From NCBI GenBank assembly GCA_002392655.1, contig DGHK01000050.1:69277-133276 (forward strand): 64,000 nt of DNA, in the 5' to 3' direction. Made by a program: the position numbers and the translations under genes. The DNA comes from Lachnospiraceae bacterium UBA3850 (GTDB taxonomy: Bacteria; Bacillota; Clostridia; Lachnospirales; Lachnospiraceae). Shown here one piece after another: positions 15,766 through 25,195 of this stretch (positions within the stretch are counted from its first letter, which is position 1; every line of letters begins with the position of its first letter). The notes beneath the pieces are model-generated. The model was not told the DNA's origin. It worked only from the letters and a program-made list of their open reading frames with translations, and ran no database searches.

Positions 15766-18700
15766 ATGAATGGTAAACTTGAGGAAATCAGAAGAAAGGG
15801 TTTATATGACGCATCATTTGAACATGACAACTGTGGTATAGGTGCGATCATCCAGATGGATGGCAAGGCAAGTCATCAGCTTGTTGCTGATGCGCTCAGT
15901 ATAGTTGAGAACCTTGAGCACCGTGCAGGTAAGGATGCAACCGGTGAGACCGGTGATGGTGTAGGTATTCTTACTCAGATTCCTCATACATTTTTCGTAA
16001 GAAAGCTGAAGGAGCAGGGGATAGAGCTTCCCTCTAGAAGGCAGTACGGTGTCGGTATGTTCTTCTTCCCTGATAGTGATCTGGAGAGAAGACAGGCTAA
16101 GTCTATGTTTGAGATCATCACAAAGAAGGCTGGTATGAGCATCCTCGGATGGAGAAAGGTTGATATTCATCCGAATGTACTTGGAACAAAAGCAAGAGAG
16201 TGTATGCCGGCTATCGAACAGGTGTTTATTGAAAGACCTGAGGGCTTTGAAACTGATCTTGATTTTGACCGTCAGCTTTACATCATCCGCCGCGAGTTCG
16301 AGCAGAGTAATATCAATACTTACGTTCCTTCTCTTTCCTGCAGAACTATTGTTTACAAGGGTATGTTTCTGGTTGGCCAGCTCAGAACATTTTTTGAGGA
16401 TCTTACTGCAGAGGATTTTGAATCAGCTATTGCGATGGTACATTCAAGATTTTCTACTAACACAAATCCTAGCTGGAACAGAGCTCATCCTAACCGCTTT
16501 ATGGTTCATAACGGTGAGATAAATACGATAAAGGGAAATGCAGACAAGATGCTTGCAAGAGAAGAGACTATGCATTCAAAGCTTTTCTCTTCAGAGGATA
16601 TGACCAAGGTTCTTCCGGTCATCTCATCAAGCGGTTCTGATTCAGCTATGCTGGATAACACACTTGAGTTCCTTGTGATGAGCGGTATGGATCTTCCGCT
16701 TGCAGCGATGATAGCTATCCCTGAGCCTTGGGCTCATAACGAGACTCTTTCACAGGAGGAGAGAGACTTCTATCAATACTATGCAACTATGATGGAGCCA
16801 TGGGATGGACCTGCATCAATCCTCTTCTCAGATGGTGATGTGATGGGGGCAATTCTGGATCGTAACGGACTCAGACCATCCCGCTATTATGTAATGGATG
16901 ACAGACGTCTCATACTTTCATCTGAGGTTGGAGTTCTTCCACTCGATGAGAAGCATATCATTATGAAGGAGAGACTTCATCCCGGCAAGATGCTCCTGGT
17001 TGATACAAAGGAAGGTAAGCTTTACGGCGATGAGGAGATAAAGGAGAGGTATGCTCATAAGGAGCCATACGGTGAGTGGCTGAATATGAGTCTTCTTGAA
17101 CTTAAGGATATCAAGATTCCAAATGAGAAGGTTCCTGCAATTCTCGGAAATGACAGAAAGAAGCTGCAGAAAGCATTTGGCTATACCTATGAAAATTATC
17201 ATGAAGGAATCAGAACTATGGCGCTGAATGGTTCTGAGCAGATAGGCTCTATGGGAGTTGATACACCGATAGCTGCTTTGTCGCAGGAGAATCAGCCGCT
17301 TTTCTATTATTTCAAGCAGCTGTTTGCGCAGGTTACAAATCCTCCTATCGATGCTGAAAGAGAGAAGATAGTTACCTCGAGAACTGTTTATGTCGGAAAG
17401 AACGGAAATCTTCTTGAGGAGAAGGCGGAGAACTGCCACGTTCTCAGAATTCATAATCCGATCCTTACAGATCTGGATATGCTTAAAATAAAGCATCTCG
17501 ACAAGGACGGCATCAAGTCCGCAGAGGTTTCGCTCCTTTATTACAAGAGCACACCGATGAAGAGAGTGCTGGATCATCTGTTCGTTGAGGTTGATAAGGC
17601 ATATAGAGAGGGTGCAAGTATTCTCATACTTTCCGACAGGGGAGTAGATGAAAATCATGTCGCAATCCCATCACTTCTTGCAGTTTCTGCGGTACATAAA
17701 CATTTGGTAGAAACAAAGAAATGTACTGCGATGTCACTTATCCTCGAGTCAGGTGAGCCACGTGAGGTTCATCATTTTGCAACGCTTCTCGGCTACGGTG
17801 CTTCAGCGGTGAATCCGTATCTGGCACATAGCACGATTCAGGAGCTTATCGATGACGGACTTCTTGACAAGGATTATTATGCGGCAGTTGAGGACTATGA
17901 CAGTGCTGTTCTCAGCGGTATCGTAAAGATCGCATCGAAGATGGGAATATCAACGATAAGGTCTTATCAGGGCTCGAAGATATTTGAGGCTATCGGTATC
18001 TCAGAGGATGTTATAAATGAATACTTCCCGGGCACTGTAAGCCGTGTTGGCGGAATAACGCTTGAGGACATCGGAAGAAATCAGGATGCACAGCATTCGA
18101 GAGCATTTGATCCACTGGGACTTCCTGTTGATCTCGAGCTTGACTCTGTGGGACGTCATAAGTTCAGAAGTCAGGGTGAGAATCACAGATATAATCCTCA
18201 GACGATACATATGCTTCAGCTGGCAACCAGAGAAGGAAAGTATGACAAGTTTAAAGAGTACACTTCGATGGTTGATGCCGAGAAGACGGGCTATCTCAGA
18301 AGTCTTATTGATTTCAACTTCCCGGAGTCGGGAGTCTCGCTTGATGAGGTTGAGAGTGAGGAGTCGATTGTTCAGAGATTTAAAACAGGTGCTATGTCCT
18401 ACGGTTCTATATCAGAGGAAGCACATCAGACGCTTGCAATTGCAATGAATCATCTGCATGGTAAGTCAAACAGTGGTGAGGGTGGTGAAAGCGATGAGAG
18501 AATCGCATCAGCCGGCACAGCAAATGACAGAAGCTCTGCTATAAAGCAGGTTGCAAGTGGAAGGTTTGGTGTAACTAGCAAGTACCTCGTAAGTGCAAGA
18601 GAGATACAGATTAAAATGGCGCAAGGCGCAAAGCCGGGTGAGGGAGGTCATCTTCCTGGTAAAAAGGTTTATCCTTGGATTGCAAAGACTCGTCACTCAA

Positions 18701-20343
18701 CACCGGGTGTAAGTCTTATATCACCTCCGCCACACCATGATATCTACTCAATCGAGGATCTGGCACAGCTGATATATGATCTGAAAAATGCAAATAAGCA
18801 CGCTCGTATATCTGTAAAGCTTGTATCTGAGGCGGGAGTCGGAACAGTTGCAGCCGGTGTTGCAAAGGCCGGTGCGGAGGTTGTTCTGGTATCGGGATAT
18901 GATGGCGGAACCGGAGCGGCACCACTCAGTTCGATCCACAACGCAGGGCTTCCATGGGAGATGGGACTTGCAGAGACTCATCAGACGCTTGTGGCAAACG
19001 GACTTAGAAATCAGGTTGTTATCGAGACAGACGGAAAGCTTATGAGCGGCCGTGATGTAGCAATAGCTGCAATACTCGGTGCGGAGGAATTCGGATTTGC
19101 TACAGCTCCGCTTGTAACTATGGGCTGCGTAATGATGAGAGTATGCCAGAACGATACCTGTCCGATGGGTGTTGCAACTCAGAATCCTGAGCTGAGAAAG
19201 CGCTTCAGAGGAAAGCCTGAGTACGTTGAAAACTTCATGCTCTTTATCGCTAGAGAGCTTCGTGAATATATGGCTCGTCTTGGAGTCAGAACTGTTGAGG
19301 AACTGGTCGGAAGAACAGATCTGCTTAAGGTTAAGGAAGGACTTGATGACAAGGAGTCACGTATATGTCTGGACAAGGTTCTATACGATATGTCAGGTGT
19401 AGACAGAGACCTTCAGACCTTCCATCCTGAGCTTAAGTATGACTTCAAGCTTGAGGAGACAAAGGATGAATCAGTGCTTCTTAAGTCGAAGAAGATAAAG
19501 GATGTTTTGAAGAATGCCGCAAAGAGAGACGAGGCTGAAGGAAGTAGTGACTGCAGTCTCAGCATTAAACTCACAAACGTGGATAGAACATTTGGCACAC
19601 TTCTCGGAGCTGAGATAACGAGACAGTATCCGGAGGGACTTCCTGAGGATACGATCAAGATTGACTGCATAGGTTCAGGCGGACAGAGCTACGGTGCATT
19701 TATTCCGAAGGGACTTACACTTAATCTGGTTGGAGACAGTAACGATTATTTCGGAAAGGGTCTTTCAGGCGGAAAGCTGATCATAAAGGCACCGGCAGAA
19801 GCAAAGTATGATCCTGAAGAAAATATCATCATCGGAAATGTGGCGCTTTACGGTGCGACATCAGGAGAGGCCTACATCGCCGGTATGGCTGGTGAGAGAT
19901 TCTGTATCAGAAATTCAGGTGCAACTGCAGTGGTTGAAGGCGTCGGTGAGCACGGATGCGAGTACATGACCGGTGGACGTGCAGTAATACTCGGACCTAC
20001 CGGTAAGAACTTTGCAGCCGGAATGAGTGGTGGAATCGCCTATGTTTATGACGAGAATAACACACTTTATAAGAACCTGAATAAGCAGCTTGTCAGCATG
20101 GAGAAGCTTGAATATAAAAACGACATCGAAGAGCTGAGACGCATAATCGAAAATCATGTTAAGTATACAGGCTCGAAAAAAGGTCAGGTAATACTGGATA
20201 ACTTCGATGAAAATGTTGAACATTTCAAGAAGATAATACCTTCTGACTATAAAGAAATGCTCAGGCTTACCGCAGAGTGCGAAGAGCAGGGCATGGATCA
20301 CGAGCACGCGCAGATAGAAGCATTTACAAAACTCGTTGGATAG
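15766..20343 (+). CDS. gltB: Glutamate synthase large subunit
   Basis: Transfers the glutamine amide to 2-oxoglutarate, giving two glutamates; partner of GltD. 1525 residues, the usual length. Order: class II glutaminase (~23-420) with Cys23 in NCGIG, so a 22-residue propeptide is removed; central domain; FMN-binding synthase domain (~860-1220) with GEGGESDER, GAKPGEGG and GGTGAAP; 3Fe-4S ligands Cys1121, Cys1127, Cys1132 (VCQNDTCPMGVA); C-terminal GXGXG beta-helix (~1280-1480). Start at ATG 15766 behind AAGGAGG, not the in-frame ATG at 15739. Followed by gltD after 15 bases, one operon under the ANTAR-type leader. Confidence 0.97.
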   Translation: MNGKLEEIRRKGLYDASFEHDNCGIGAIIQMDGKASHQLVADALSIVENLEHRAGKDATGETGDGVGILTQIPHTFFVRKLKEQGIELPSRRQYGVGMFFFPDSDLERRQAKSMFEIITKKAGMSILGWRKVDIHPNVLGTKARECMPAIEQVFIERPEGFETDLDFDRQLYIIRREFEQSNINTYVPSLSCRTIVYKGMFLVGQLRTFFEDLTAEDFESAIAMVHSRFSTNTNPSWNRAHPNRFMVHNGEINTIKGNADKMLAREETMHSKLFSSEDMTKVLPVISSSGSDSAMLDNTLEFLVMSGMDLPLAAMIAIPEPWAHNETLSQEERDFYQYYATMMEPWDGPASILFSDGDVMGAILDRNGLRPSRYYVMDDRRLILSSEVGVLPLDEKHIIMKERLHPGKMLLVDTKEGKLYGDEEIKERYAHKEPYGEWLNMSLLELKDIKIPNEKVPAILGNDRKKLQKAFGYTYENYHEGIRTMALNGSEQIGSMGVDTPIAALSQENQPLFYYFKQLFAQVTNPPIDAEREKIVTSRTVYVGKNGNLLEEKAENCHVLRIHNPILTDLDMLKIKHLDKDGIKSAEVSLLYYKSTPMKRVLDHLFVEVDKAYREGASILILSDRGVDENHVAIPSLLAVSAVHKHLVETKKCTAMSLILESGEPREVHHFATLLGYGASAVNPYLAHSTIQELIDDGLLDKDYYAAVEDYDSAVLSGIVKIASKMGISTIRSYQGSKIFEAIGISEDVINEYFPGTVSRVGGITLEDIGRNQDAQHSRAFDPLGLPVDLELDSVGRHKFRSQGENHRYNPQTIHMLQLATREGKYDKFKEYTSMVDAEKTGYLRSLIDFNFPESGVSLDEVESEESIVQRFKTGAMSYGSISEEAHQTLAIAMNHLHGKSNSGEGGESDERIASAGTANDRSSAIKQVASGRFGVTSKYLVSAREIQIKMAQGAKPGEGGHLPGKKVYPWIAKTRHSTPGVSLISPPPHHDIYSIEDLAQLIYDLKNANKHARISVKLVSEAGVGTVAAGVAKAGAEVVLVSGYDGGTGAAPLSSIHNAGLPWEMGLAETHQTLVANGLRNQVVIETDGKLMSGRDVAIAAILGAEEFGFATAPLVTMGCVMMRVCQNDTCPMGVATQNPELRKRFRGKPEYVENFMLFIARELREYMARLGVRTVEELVGRTDLLKVKEGLDDKESRICLDKVLYDMSGVDRDLQTFHPELKYDFKLEETKDESVLLKSKKIKDVLKNAAKRDEAEGSSDCSLSIKLTNVDRTFGTLLGAEITRQYPEGLPEDTIKIDCIGSGGQSYGAFIPKGLTLNLVGDSNDYFGKGLSGGKLIIKAPAEAKYDPEENIIIGNVALYGATSGEAYIAGMAGERFCIRNSGATAVVEGVGEHGCEYMTGGRAVILGPTGKNFAAGMSGGIAYVYDENNTLYKNLNKQLVSMEKLEYKNDIEELRRIIENHVKYTGSKKGQVILDNFDENVEHFKKIIPSDYKEMLRLTAECEEQGMDHEHAQIEAFTKLVG

Positions 20344-20358
20344 TAAAGGAATTGATAT

Positions 20359-21969
20359 ATGGGAAAGATAACAGGCTTTTTAGAATATGAAAGAAAGGAT
20401 GGCCCGGTTGTGCCGGAGGAGGAACGTATCAAGAACTTCCTCGAATTCCACGGACGCCTTACTCAGGAGGAACAGCAGAAGCAGGCGGCGCGTTGTATGG
20501 ATTGCGGTGTACCGTTCTGTCAGGCAGGTATGATGATCGCGGGTATGGCTTCGGGCTGTCCACTTCACAATCTTGTGCCGGAGATAAATGATCTGGTGTT
20601 TAGAGGGGATATGGAGAAGGCTTATGAAAGACTCTCCATAACTCACGGCTTTCCGGAGTTTACCTCGCGAGTTTGTCCTGCACTTTGCGAAAATGCATGT
20701 ACCTGCGGACTTTATCAGGAGAGTGTTGCAACAAAGGAAAATGAAAAATCAGTTATAGAGTATGCTTATGAACATGGTCTGGTGAAGGAGACAGCTCCTG
20801 AGACGCGTACCGGAAAGAAGGTCGCAGTTGTCGGAAGTGGTCCTTCGGGATTAGCTGCTGCACAGCTTCTTAACAGGAGAGGTCATGAGGTCACAGTTTA
20901 CGAACGAAGTGACAGGGTTGGTGGACTTCTTCGTTATGGCATTCCGAATATGAAGCTTGATAAGTCTGTGATTGATAGACGCGTTAAGCTTATGGAAGAG
21001 GCTGGGATTAAGTTTGTAGTAAATACTGATGTCTCAGGTGATGGAAGTCATGGCATAAATGATGGAAGCAAAGGAGCAAAGGTCGGCAGTGCTGTAAATA
21101 TCGTAAGTGCAGATGAATTAAAAGATAAGTTCGATGCTGTTATACTCGCCTGCGGTGCTTCCAACCCAAGAGATATAAAAGCTCCGGGAAGAGAGGCTGA
21201 AGGGATATACTTTGCGGTGGACTTTCTTGGAAATGTGACTAAGTCGCTTCTTGATTCGGATTTTGCCATTTTAGATGATCTTCAAAATGATAAGAAGAAA
21301 TCAAAAGGCTTCGGAAATGTAATAGATAAGGTCTACGGAAAGAATGTCATCGTAATCGGTGGTGGTGATACCGGAAATGATTGCGTCGGAACATCGATAA
21401 GACTTGGAGCAAAGTCTGTTACCCAGCTTGAGATGATGCCTTGTCCTCCGGAAAAAAGACTGGACTCAAATCCATGGCCTGAGTGGCCTCGAATTTTGAA
21501 GACTGACTATGGTCAGGAAGAGGCTATATATAAATTCGGACATGATCCTCGTATATATCAGACAACTGTTAAACAGTTTATTAAGGATGAAAAAGGAAAG
21601 CTTAGCGCGGTAGAAATCATTTCGCTTAAGCCTGAGAAGGATGAAAAAACAGGCAGGATGAATATGGTTCCTGTCGAGGGAAGTGAGAAGACACTTCCTG
21701 CAGAGCTTGTACTTATAGCGGCCGGCTTCCTCGGAAGTGAAAGCTATGTAACTGAAGGCTTCGGAGTAGAAGTAGATGGCAGGACAAATGTAAAGACTGA
21801 GCCGGGACATCATGCCGCAGAAATAAAGAAAACTGATAAAAGCAAGGCGTCGGATGAGGCCAGGATATATACAGCCGGAGATATGCACAGAGGACAGTCA
21901 CTCGTAGTCTGGGCTATCGCTGAAGGAAGAAAAGCCGCCTGTGAGGTAGATCGGGATCTCATGTGGTAG
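20359..21969 (+). CDS. gltD: Glutamate synthase small subunit (NAD(P)H, FAD, Fe-S)
   Basis: Supplies electrons from NAD(P)H to GltB. 536 residues. N-terminal Fe-S domain with CMDCGVPFCQ (~47-56) and CPALCENACTCG (~98-109); FAD-binding GSGPSGLAAAQ (~158-168); NAD(P)H-binding VIGGGDTGNDC (~332-342); second FAD motif YTAGDMHRGQSLVVWAIAEGR (split by a break in homology to ordinary Trx reductases). About 40-50 residues longer than many GltD proteins owing to inserts near 225-240 and 480-500. Overlaps nothing; 15 bases after gltB with a weak AAGGAATTG site. Confidence 0.95.
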   Translation: MGKITGFLEYERKDGPVVPEEERIKNFLEFHGRLTQEEQQKQAARCMDCGVPFCQAGMMIAGMASGCPLHNLVPEINDLVFRGDMEKAYERLSITHGFPEFTSRVCPALCENACTCGLYQESVATKENEKSVIEYAYEHGLVKETAPETRTGKKVAVVGSGPSGLAAAQLLNRRGHEVTVYERSDRVGGLLRYGIPNMKLDKSVIDRRVKLMEEAGIKFVVNTDVSGDGSHGINDGSKGAKVGSAVNIVSADELKDKFDAVILACGASNPRDIKAPGREAEGIYFAVDFLGNVTKSLLDSDFAILDDLQNDKKKSKGFGNVIDKVYGKNVIVIGGGDTGNDCVGTSIRLGAKSVTQLEMMPCPPEKRLDSNPWPEWPRILKTDYGQEEAIYKFGHDPRIYQTTVKQFIKDEKGKLSAVEIISLKPEKDEKTGRMNMVPVEGSEKTLPAELVLIAAGFLGSESYVTEGFGVEVDGRTNVKTEPGHHAAEIKKTDKSKASDEARIYTAGDMHRGQSLVVWAIAEGRKAACEVDRDLMW

Positions 21970-21976
21970 CCGAGCA

Positions 21977-22372
21977 TCACACAAGGTCTGACAGCTTCTT
22001 TGAATAGAAGAAGTCGTGTATCAGTTCGTTATATTCGTTCCACATAGGAAGGGTTTTACATTTGCCCTTCCTATTACATTTGTAGGATTTGTCTGCGAGG
22101 CACGCAACGGGAGCTAGTGTTCCCTCTGATGCTTCGATGATTTCTCCGATTGTGTATTTTTCCGGGGAGCGGTTCAGACTGTAACCACCGCCTTTTCCGC
22201 TAGCGCTAGTAACGAGTCCGGCAGTTACGAGAGTTTTCACAATTATCTCCAGATATTTTTTGGAAATGTCCTGTCTCTCGGATATATCCTTCAGAGGGAT
22301 AAGTCCCTTATCTTTGTTTTCTGCAAGGTCAATCATTACTCTTATCGCATAACGTCCTTTTGTGGAAATCAT
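21977..22372 (-). CDS. Rrf2-family repressor (CymR/IscR type)
   Basis: 131 residues. Winged helix at ~1-75 (STKGRYAIRVMIDLA, ISKKYLEIIVKTL, GKGGGYSLNRSPEKYTIGEII), then Cys91, Cys99 and Cys105 region CLADKSYKCNRKGKC, spaced roughly as the Fe-S ligands of IscR. Known Rrf2 members control cysteine metabolism (CymR, which senses CysK) or Fe-S assembly (IscR). Divergent from metY-cysK, which argues for a CymR-like role; the three cysteines keep an Fe-S sensor possible. Good AAGGGGAA site. The gene's 3' end is eight bases from the gltD stop, so the two genes converge. Confidence 0.85.
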   Translation of the reverse strand: MISTKGRYAIRVMIDLAENKDKGLIPLKDISERQDISKKYLEIIVKTLVTAGLVTSASGKGGGYSLNRSPEKYTIGEIIEASEGTLAPVACLADKSYKCNRKGKCKTLPMWNEYNELIHDFFYSKKLSDLV

Positions 22373-22455
22373 TTACTATTCCCCTTTTCTTATTATATTT
22401 AAAACCTAAGCTGATTATCCTACAAACTGCTAGGTAAAACAAGAGGTATTTTGTG

Positions 22456-22525
22456 GTTATAGGCTGAGCCTATAACGAGCTATAGTTTTAAACCTATTGA
22501 CTGAGTAGGTTATTGATGATAAGAT
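22456..22525 (+). promoter_or_regulatory. metY promoter with probable Rrf2 operators
   Basis: TTGACT (22497-22502), 17-base spacer, TAAGAT (22520-22525). The -35 box is inside the inverted repeat AACCTA-N9-TAGGTT (22491-22511). A perfect 21-base palindrome GTTATAGGCT-G-AGCCTATAAC lies upstream (22456-22476), and ACCTA...TAGGT recurs at about 22404-22435 nearer the repressor gene. Binding by the divergent Rrf2 protein is inferred. Confidence 0.65.
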
Positions 22526-22600
22526 TCACATCGTAGCAACTGGAAAAACCGATAACCAAAAACAAGGTTGCGTGAGATCAGAGGAAGGAGGCGTAAGCAG

Positions 22601-22726
22601 ATGAAGTACGTGTTCACAGATAATAAAAATTTTCATATGTGTTGTTGTCGAATGCAAAACTCCCGGGCATGTATTATGGCTGGTAGCTTAAAGTGTCGAT
22701 GTATGCGCCTCGATAAAGTAAGCTGA
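22601..22726 (+). CDS. Cysteine-rich leader peptide of metY (41 residues)
   Basis: Short open reading frame too small for routine gene calling. ATG 22601 is nine bases after a full AAGGAGG (22585-22591); stop TGA 22724-22726. Residues 14-16 are three consecutive Cys codons (TGT TGT TGT, 22640-22648); Cys also at 24, 32 and 34, and Met at 1, 13, 18, 26 and 35, i.e. 11 sulfur residues of 41. The three Cys codons end 12 bases before the 5' arm of the antiterminator helix (22660-22669). Downstream genes make homocysteine/cysteine. Known precedent: His/Trp/Leu leader peptides and polycysteine upstream ORFs in mycobacteria. Inference: ribosome stalling at Cys codons keeps the terminator from forming. 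Confidence 0.75.
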   Translation: MKYVFTDNKNFHMCCCRMQNSRACIMAGSLKCRCMRLDKVS

Positions 22727-22783
22727 TCGAAAGATTGACCAGAACCATTTGCCCGGGAGAGAAAAGCTTCCTGGGCTATTTTT
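22660..22783 (+). promoter_or_regulatory. Antiterminator/terminator switch in the metY leader
   Basis: Antiterminator helix: CTCCCGGGCA (22660-22669) with TGCCCGGGAG (22750-22759), 10 perfect pairs. Inside: ATGG-CTGGT (22676-22684) with ACCAG-AA-CCAT (22738-22748), then arms AGCTTA/TAAGCT (22685-22690, 22719-22724) and GATC-GAAA-GATT (22725-22736). Competing terminator: CCCGGGAG (22752-22759) with TTCCTGGG (22768-22775) and a T-run (22777-22783). The two helices share 22752-22759 and exclude each other. Most of the 5' half is also the coding sequence of the leader peptide. A metabolite-binding riboswitch is the alternative reading; I match no known aptamer. Confidence 0.75.
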
Positions 22784-22861
22784 AACCAAAGAGGGAAACC
22801 TGAGAAATTATTAAAAAAAGGGATACTTATTTATTATTAAGAAAAGAAAGAGGTATTAGAT

Positions 22862-24142
22862 ATGAGCGATTACAGATTTGAAACAAAGCAGTTACACGTT
22901 GGACAGGAGCAGTCAGATCCTACTACAGATTCCAGAGCAGTTCCTATTTATCAGACAGTTGCATATACATTCCATAATGCTAAGCATGCAGCAGACAGAT
23001 TTGGTCTTGCTGATCCGGGAAATATATATGGCAGACTTACAAACTCAACTCAGGGAGTTCTTGAGGAGAGAATAGCAGCTCTTGAAGGCGGTAGCGCAGC
23101 ACTTGCAGTAGCATCCGGTGCAGCTGCTATAGCATATACCATAGAAGCACTTGCAGCAAACGGTGGTCACATCGTGGCTCAGAAAACAATCTATGGCGGA
23201 ACCTACAATCTGCTTGAACATACATTTAAGCAGTTCGGAATCACATCAACTTTTGTAGATGTAAATAACCTGGATGAGTTAAAGGCAGCAATCCAGGATA
23301 ATACAAGAGCTATCTTTATTGAAACACTTGGAAATCCTAACAGTGATATACCTGATATCGAGACTATCGCAGGAATAGCACATAGTGCCGGATTACCACT
23401 TGTTATAGATAACACCTTTGGTACCCCATATCTTATCAGACCTATTGAGTACGGAGCAGATATCGTTATCCACTCTGCAACAAAGTTCATCGGTGGCCAC
23501 GGAACCACTCTGGGCGGAGTTATCGTAGAGTCAGGTAAGTTCGACTGGTCAGCATCAGGAAAGTATCCAAATATAGCAGCCCCTAACCCAAGCTATCATG
23601 GCATATCTTTCTATGATGCGGTCGGTCCAGCAGCATTTGTTACATACATAAGGGCTATACTCCTTCGTGATACCGGTGCATCTATATCACCATTCAACGC
23701 ATTCCTTCTTCTTCAGGGTGTTGAGACACTTTCACTCAGACTCGAGAGACATGCAGAGAATGCAAAGAAGGTTGTAGAGTTCCTTGCTAAACATCCAAAA
23801 GTAGCAAAGGTTAATCATCCTCTTCTTGAGGATCATCCTAATCATGATCTGTACAAGAAATATTTCCCAAATGGCGGTGGCTCTATCTTCACATTTGAAA
23901 TCAAGGGCGGTAAGGAAGAGGCCTGGAAGGTTATCGATAACCTGAAGATATTCTCAATCCTTGCAAATGTAGCTGATGTAAAGAGTTTGGTTATTCATCC
24001 TGCATCAACAACACATTCACAGCTTTCAGAAGAAGAGCTTCTTGCAAATGATATCAAGCAGAGTACAATCAGACTCTCAATCGGTACAGAGCATATCGAT
24101 GATATCATTGAAGATCTTGATCAGGCACTCGCATCAATCTAA
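22862..24142 (+). CDS. metY: O-acetylhomoserine sulfhydrylase
   Basis: PLP enzyme of the Cys/Met-metabolism family that makes homocysteine from O-acetylhomoserine and sulfide. 426 residues, typical of MetY (cystathionine synthases are ~380). Motifs: YGRLTNSTQGVLEERIAALEGG (PLP phosphate), the PLP lysine in HSATKFIGGHGTTLGGV (~210), and the MetY-specific insert around NPSYHGISFYDAVGPAAFVTYIR. Preceded by AAAGAGG. Sits behind the Cys-rich leader peptide and next to the Rrf2 repressor; cysK follows 101 bases later with its own promoter candidate. Confidence 0.94.
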   Translation: MSDYRFETKQLHVGQEQSDPTTDSRAVPIYQTVAYTFHNAKHAADRFGLADPGNIYGRLTNSTQGVLEERIAALEGGSAALAVASGAAAIAYTIEALAANGGHIVAQKTIYGGTYNLLEHTFKQFGITSTFVDVNNLDELKAAIQDNTRAIFIETLGNPNSDIPDIETIAGIAHSAGLPLVIDNTFGTPYLIRPIEYGADIVIHSATKFIGGHGTTLGGVIVESGKFDWSASGKYPNIAAPNPSYHGISFYDAVGPAAFVTYIRAILLRDTGASISPFNAFLLLQGVETLSLRLERHAENAKKVVEFLAKHPKVAKVNHPLLEDHPNHDLYKKYFPNGGGSIFTFEIKGGKEEAWKVIDNLKIFSILANVADVKSLVIHPASTTHSQLSEEELLANDIKQSTIRLSIGTEHIDDIIEDLDQALASI

Positions 24143-24173
24143 GTAGTGAGGCCCTCCCGGAAAATAAAATGCA

Positions 24174-24202
24174 TTCCTGCTCGCAGGAAAAAGTGTTATA
24201 AT
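24174..24202 (+). promoter_or_regulatory. Possible cysK promoter with small palindrome
   Basis: TATAAT at 24197-24202, preceded by the palindrome TTCCTG-CTCG-CAGGAA (24174-24189) which overlaps where a -35 box would be. No good -35 match, so an activator- or repressor-controlled start is possible. Confidence 0.45.
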
Positions 24203-24243
24203 CCTATATAAACTATGGCAAAGAAAATAAGGAGAATAAAAAT

Positions 24244-25173
24244 ATGAGCAAGATATATAAGGGAACAACTGAACTCATAGGTAACACACCTCTTGTTGAG
24301 GTAGCAAATATAGAGAAGGAACTTGGACTCGAGGCGACTATACTCGTAAAGCTTGAGTACCTGAATCCTGCCGGAAGCGTTAAGGATCGTATCGCAAAGG
24401 CTATGATCGAGGACGCTGAGGAGAAGGGACTCTTAAAGGAAGGCTCAGTTATTATCGAGCCAACCAGTGGTAATACAGGTATTGGACTTGCATCAATCGC
24501 AGCTTCAAAGGGTTATCGTATAATCCTTACAATGCCTGAGACTATGAGTGTTGAGAGAAGAAACATACTTAAGGCTTATGGTGCTGAGATAGTACTTACA
24601 GAAGGCGCAAAGGGAATGAAGGGAGCTATCGAAAAAGCAAATGAGCTTGCAAATGAGATAGATGGCGGTTTCATCCCAGGACAGTTCGTAAACCCTGCAA
24701 ACCCGGCAATCCACAAGGCTACTACAGGTCCGGAAATCTGGAATGATACAGATGGAAATGTAGATATCTTCATAGCAGGTGTCGGAACCGGCGGTACTGT
24801 AACAGGTGTAGGTGAGTATCTGAAGTCTAAGAAGCCTGATGTCAAGGTTGTTGCACTTGAGCCGGAAGATTCACCGGTACTTTCAGAAGGAAGAGCCGGA
24901 GCACATAAGATACAGGGAATCGGTGCAGGTTTTGTCCCTGACGTACTTAATACCGATATATTTGATGAGGTATTCAAAGCACCGAATGAGGATGCATTTG
25001 AAACAGCAAAGCTTCTTGCTAAGAAAGAGGGTATCTCTGTAGGTATCTCTTCAGGAGCTGCTCTTTTCGGAGCAATCCAGCTCGCAAAGAAGCCTGAGAA
25101 TAAGGGTAAGGTTATAGTAGCTCTTCTTCCGGATAGCGGAGACAGATATTATTCCACAGCTCTGTTTAATTAA
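24244..25173 (+). CDS. cysK: Cysteine synthase (O-acetylserine sulfhydrylase)
   Basis: PLP enzyme making cysteine from O-acetylserine and sulfide. 309 residues, standard for CysK. PLP lysine in NPAGSVKDRIA (~42), substrate loop PTSGNTGIGLA (~74-84), phosphate-binding GTGGTVTGVG (~181-190), and C-terminal PDSGDRYYSTALF. Preceded by AAGGAG. In bacilli CysK also binds the Rrf2 repressor CymR as a sulfur sensor; an Rrf2 gene lies two genes upstream, so the same partnership is plausible here. Confidence 0.95.
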   Translation: MSKIYKGTTELIGNTPLVEVANIEKELGLEATILVKLEYLNPAGSVKDRIAKAMIEDAEEKGLLKEGSVIIEPTSGNTGIGLASIAASKGYRIILTMPETMSVERRNILKAYGAEIVLTEGAKGMKGAIEKANELANEIDGGFIPGQFVNPANPAIHKATTGPEIWNDTDGNVDIFIAGVGTGGTVTGVGEYLKSKKPDVKVVALEPEDSPVLSEGRAGAHKIQGIGAGFVPDVLNTDIFDEVFKAPNEDAFETAKLLAKKEGISVGISSGAALFGAIQLAKKPENKGKVIVALLPDSGDRYYSTALFN

Positions 25174-25195
25174 AATGTATAGGATATTATAATAA

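Noticed and set aside
22721-22740. Hammerhead ribozyme core (CTGAT...GAAA)
   Set aside because: The CUGAUGA and GAAA elements are not separated by stem II in the required way, and no cleavage triplet in the right helix was found.
22660-22759. SAM, T-box or other known riboswitch upstream of metY
   Set aside because: No GAGGGA/GGCAACC core of SAM-I and no AGGGTGG T-box sequence; the region is better explained by the Cys-rich reading frame and its attenuator.
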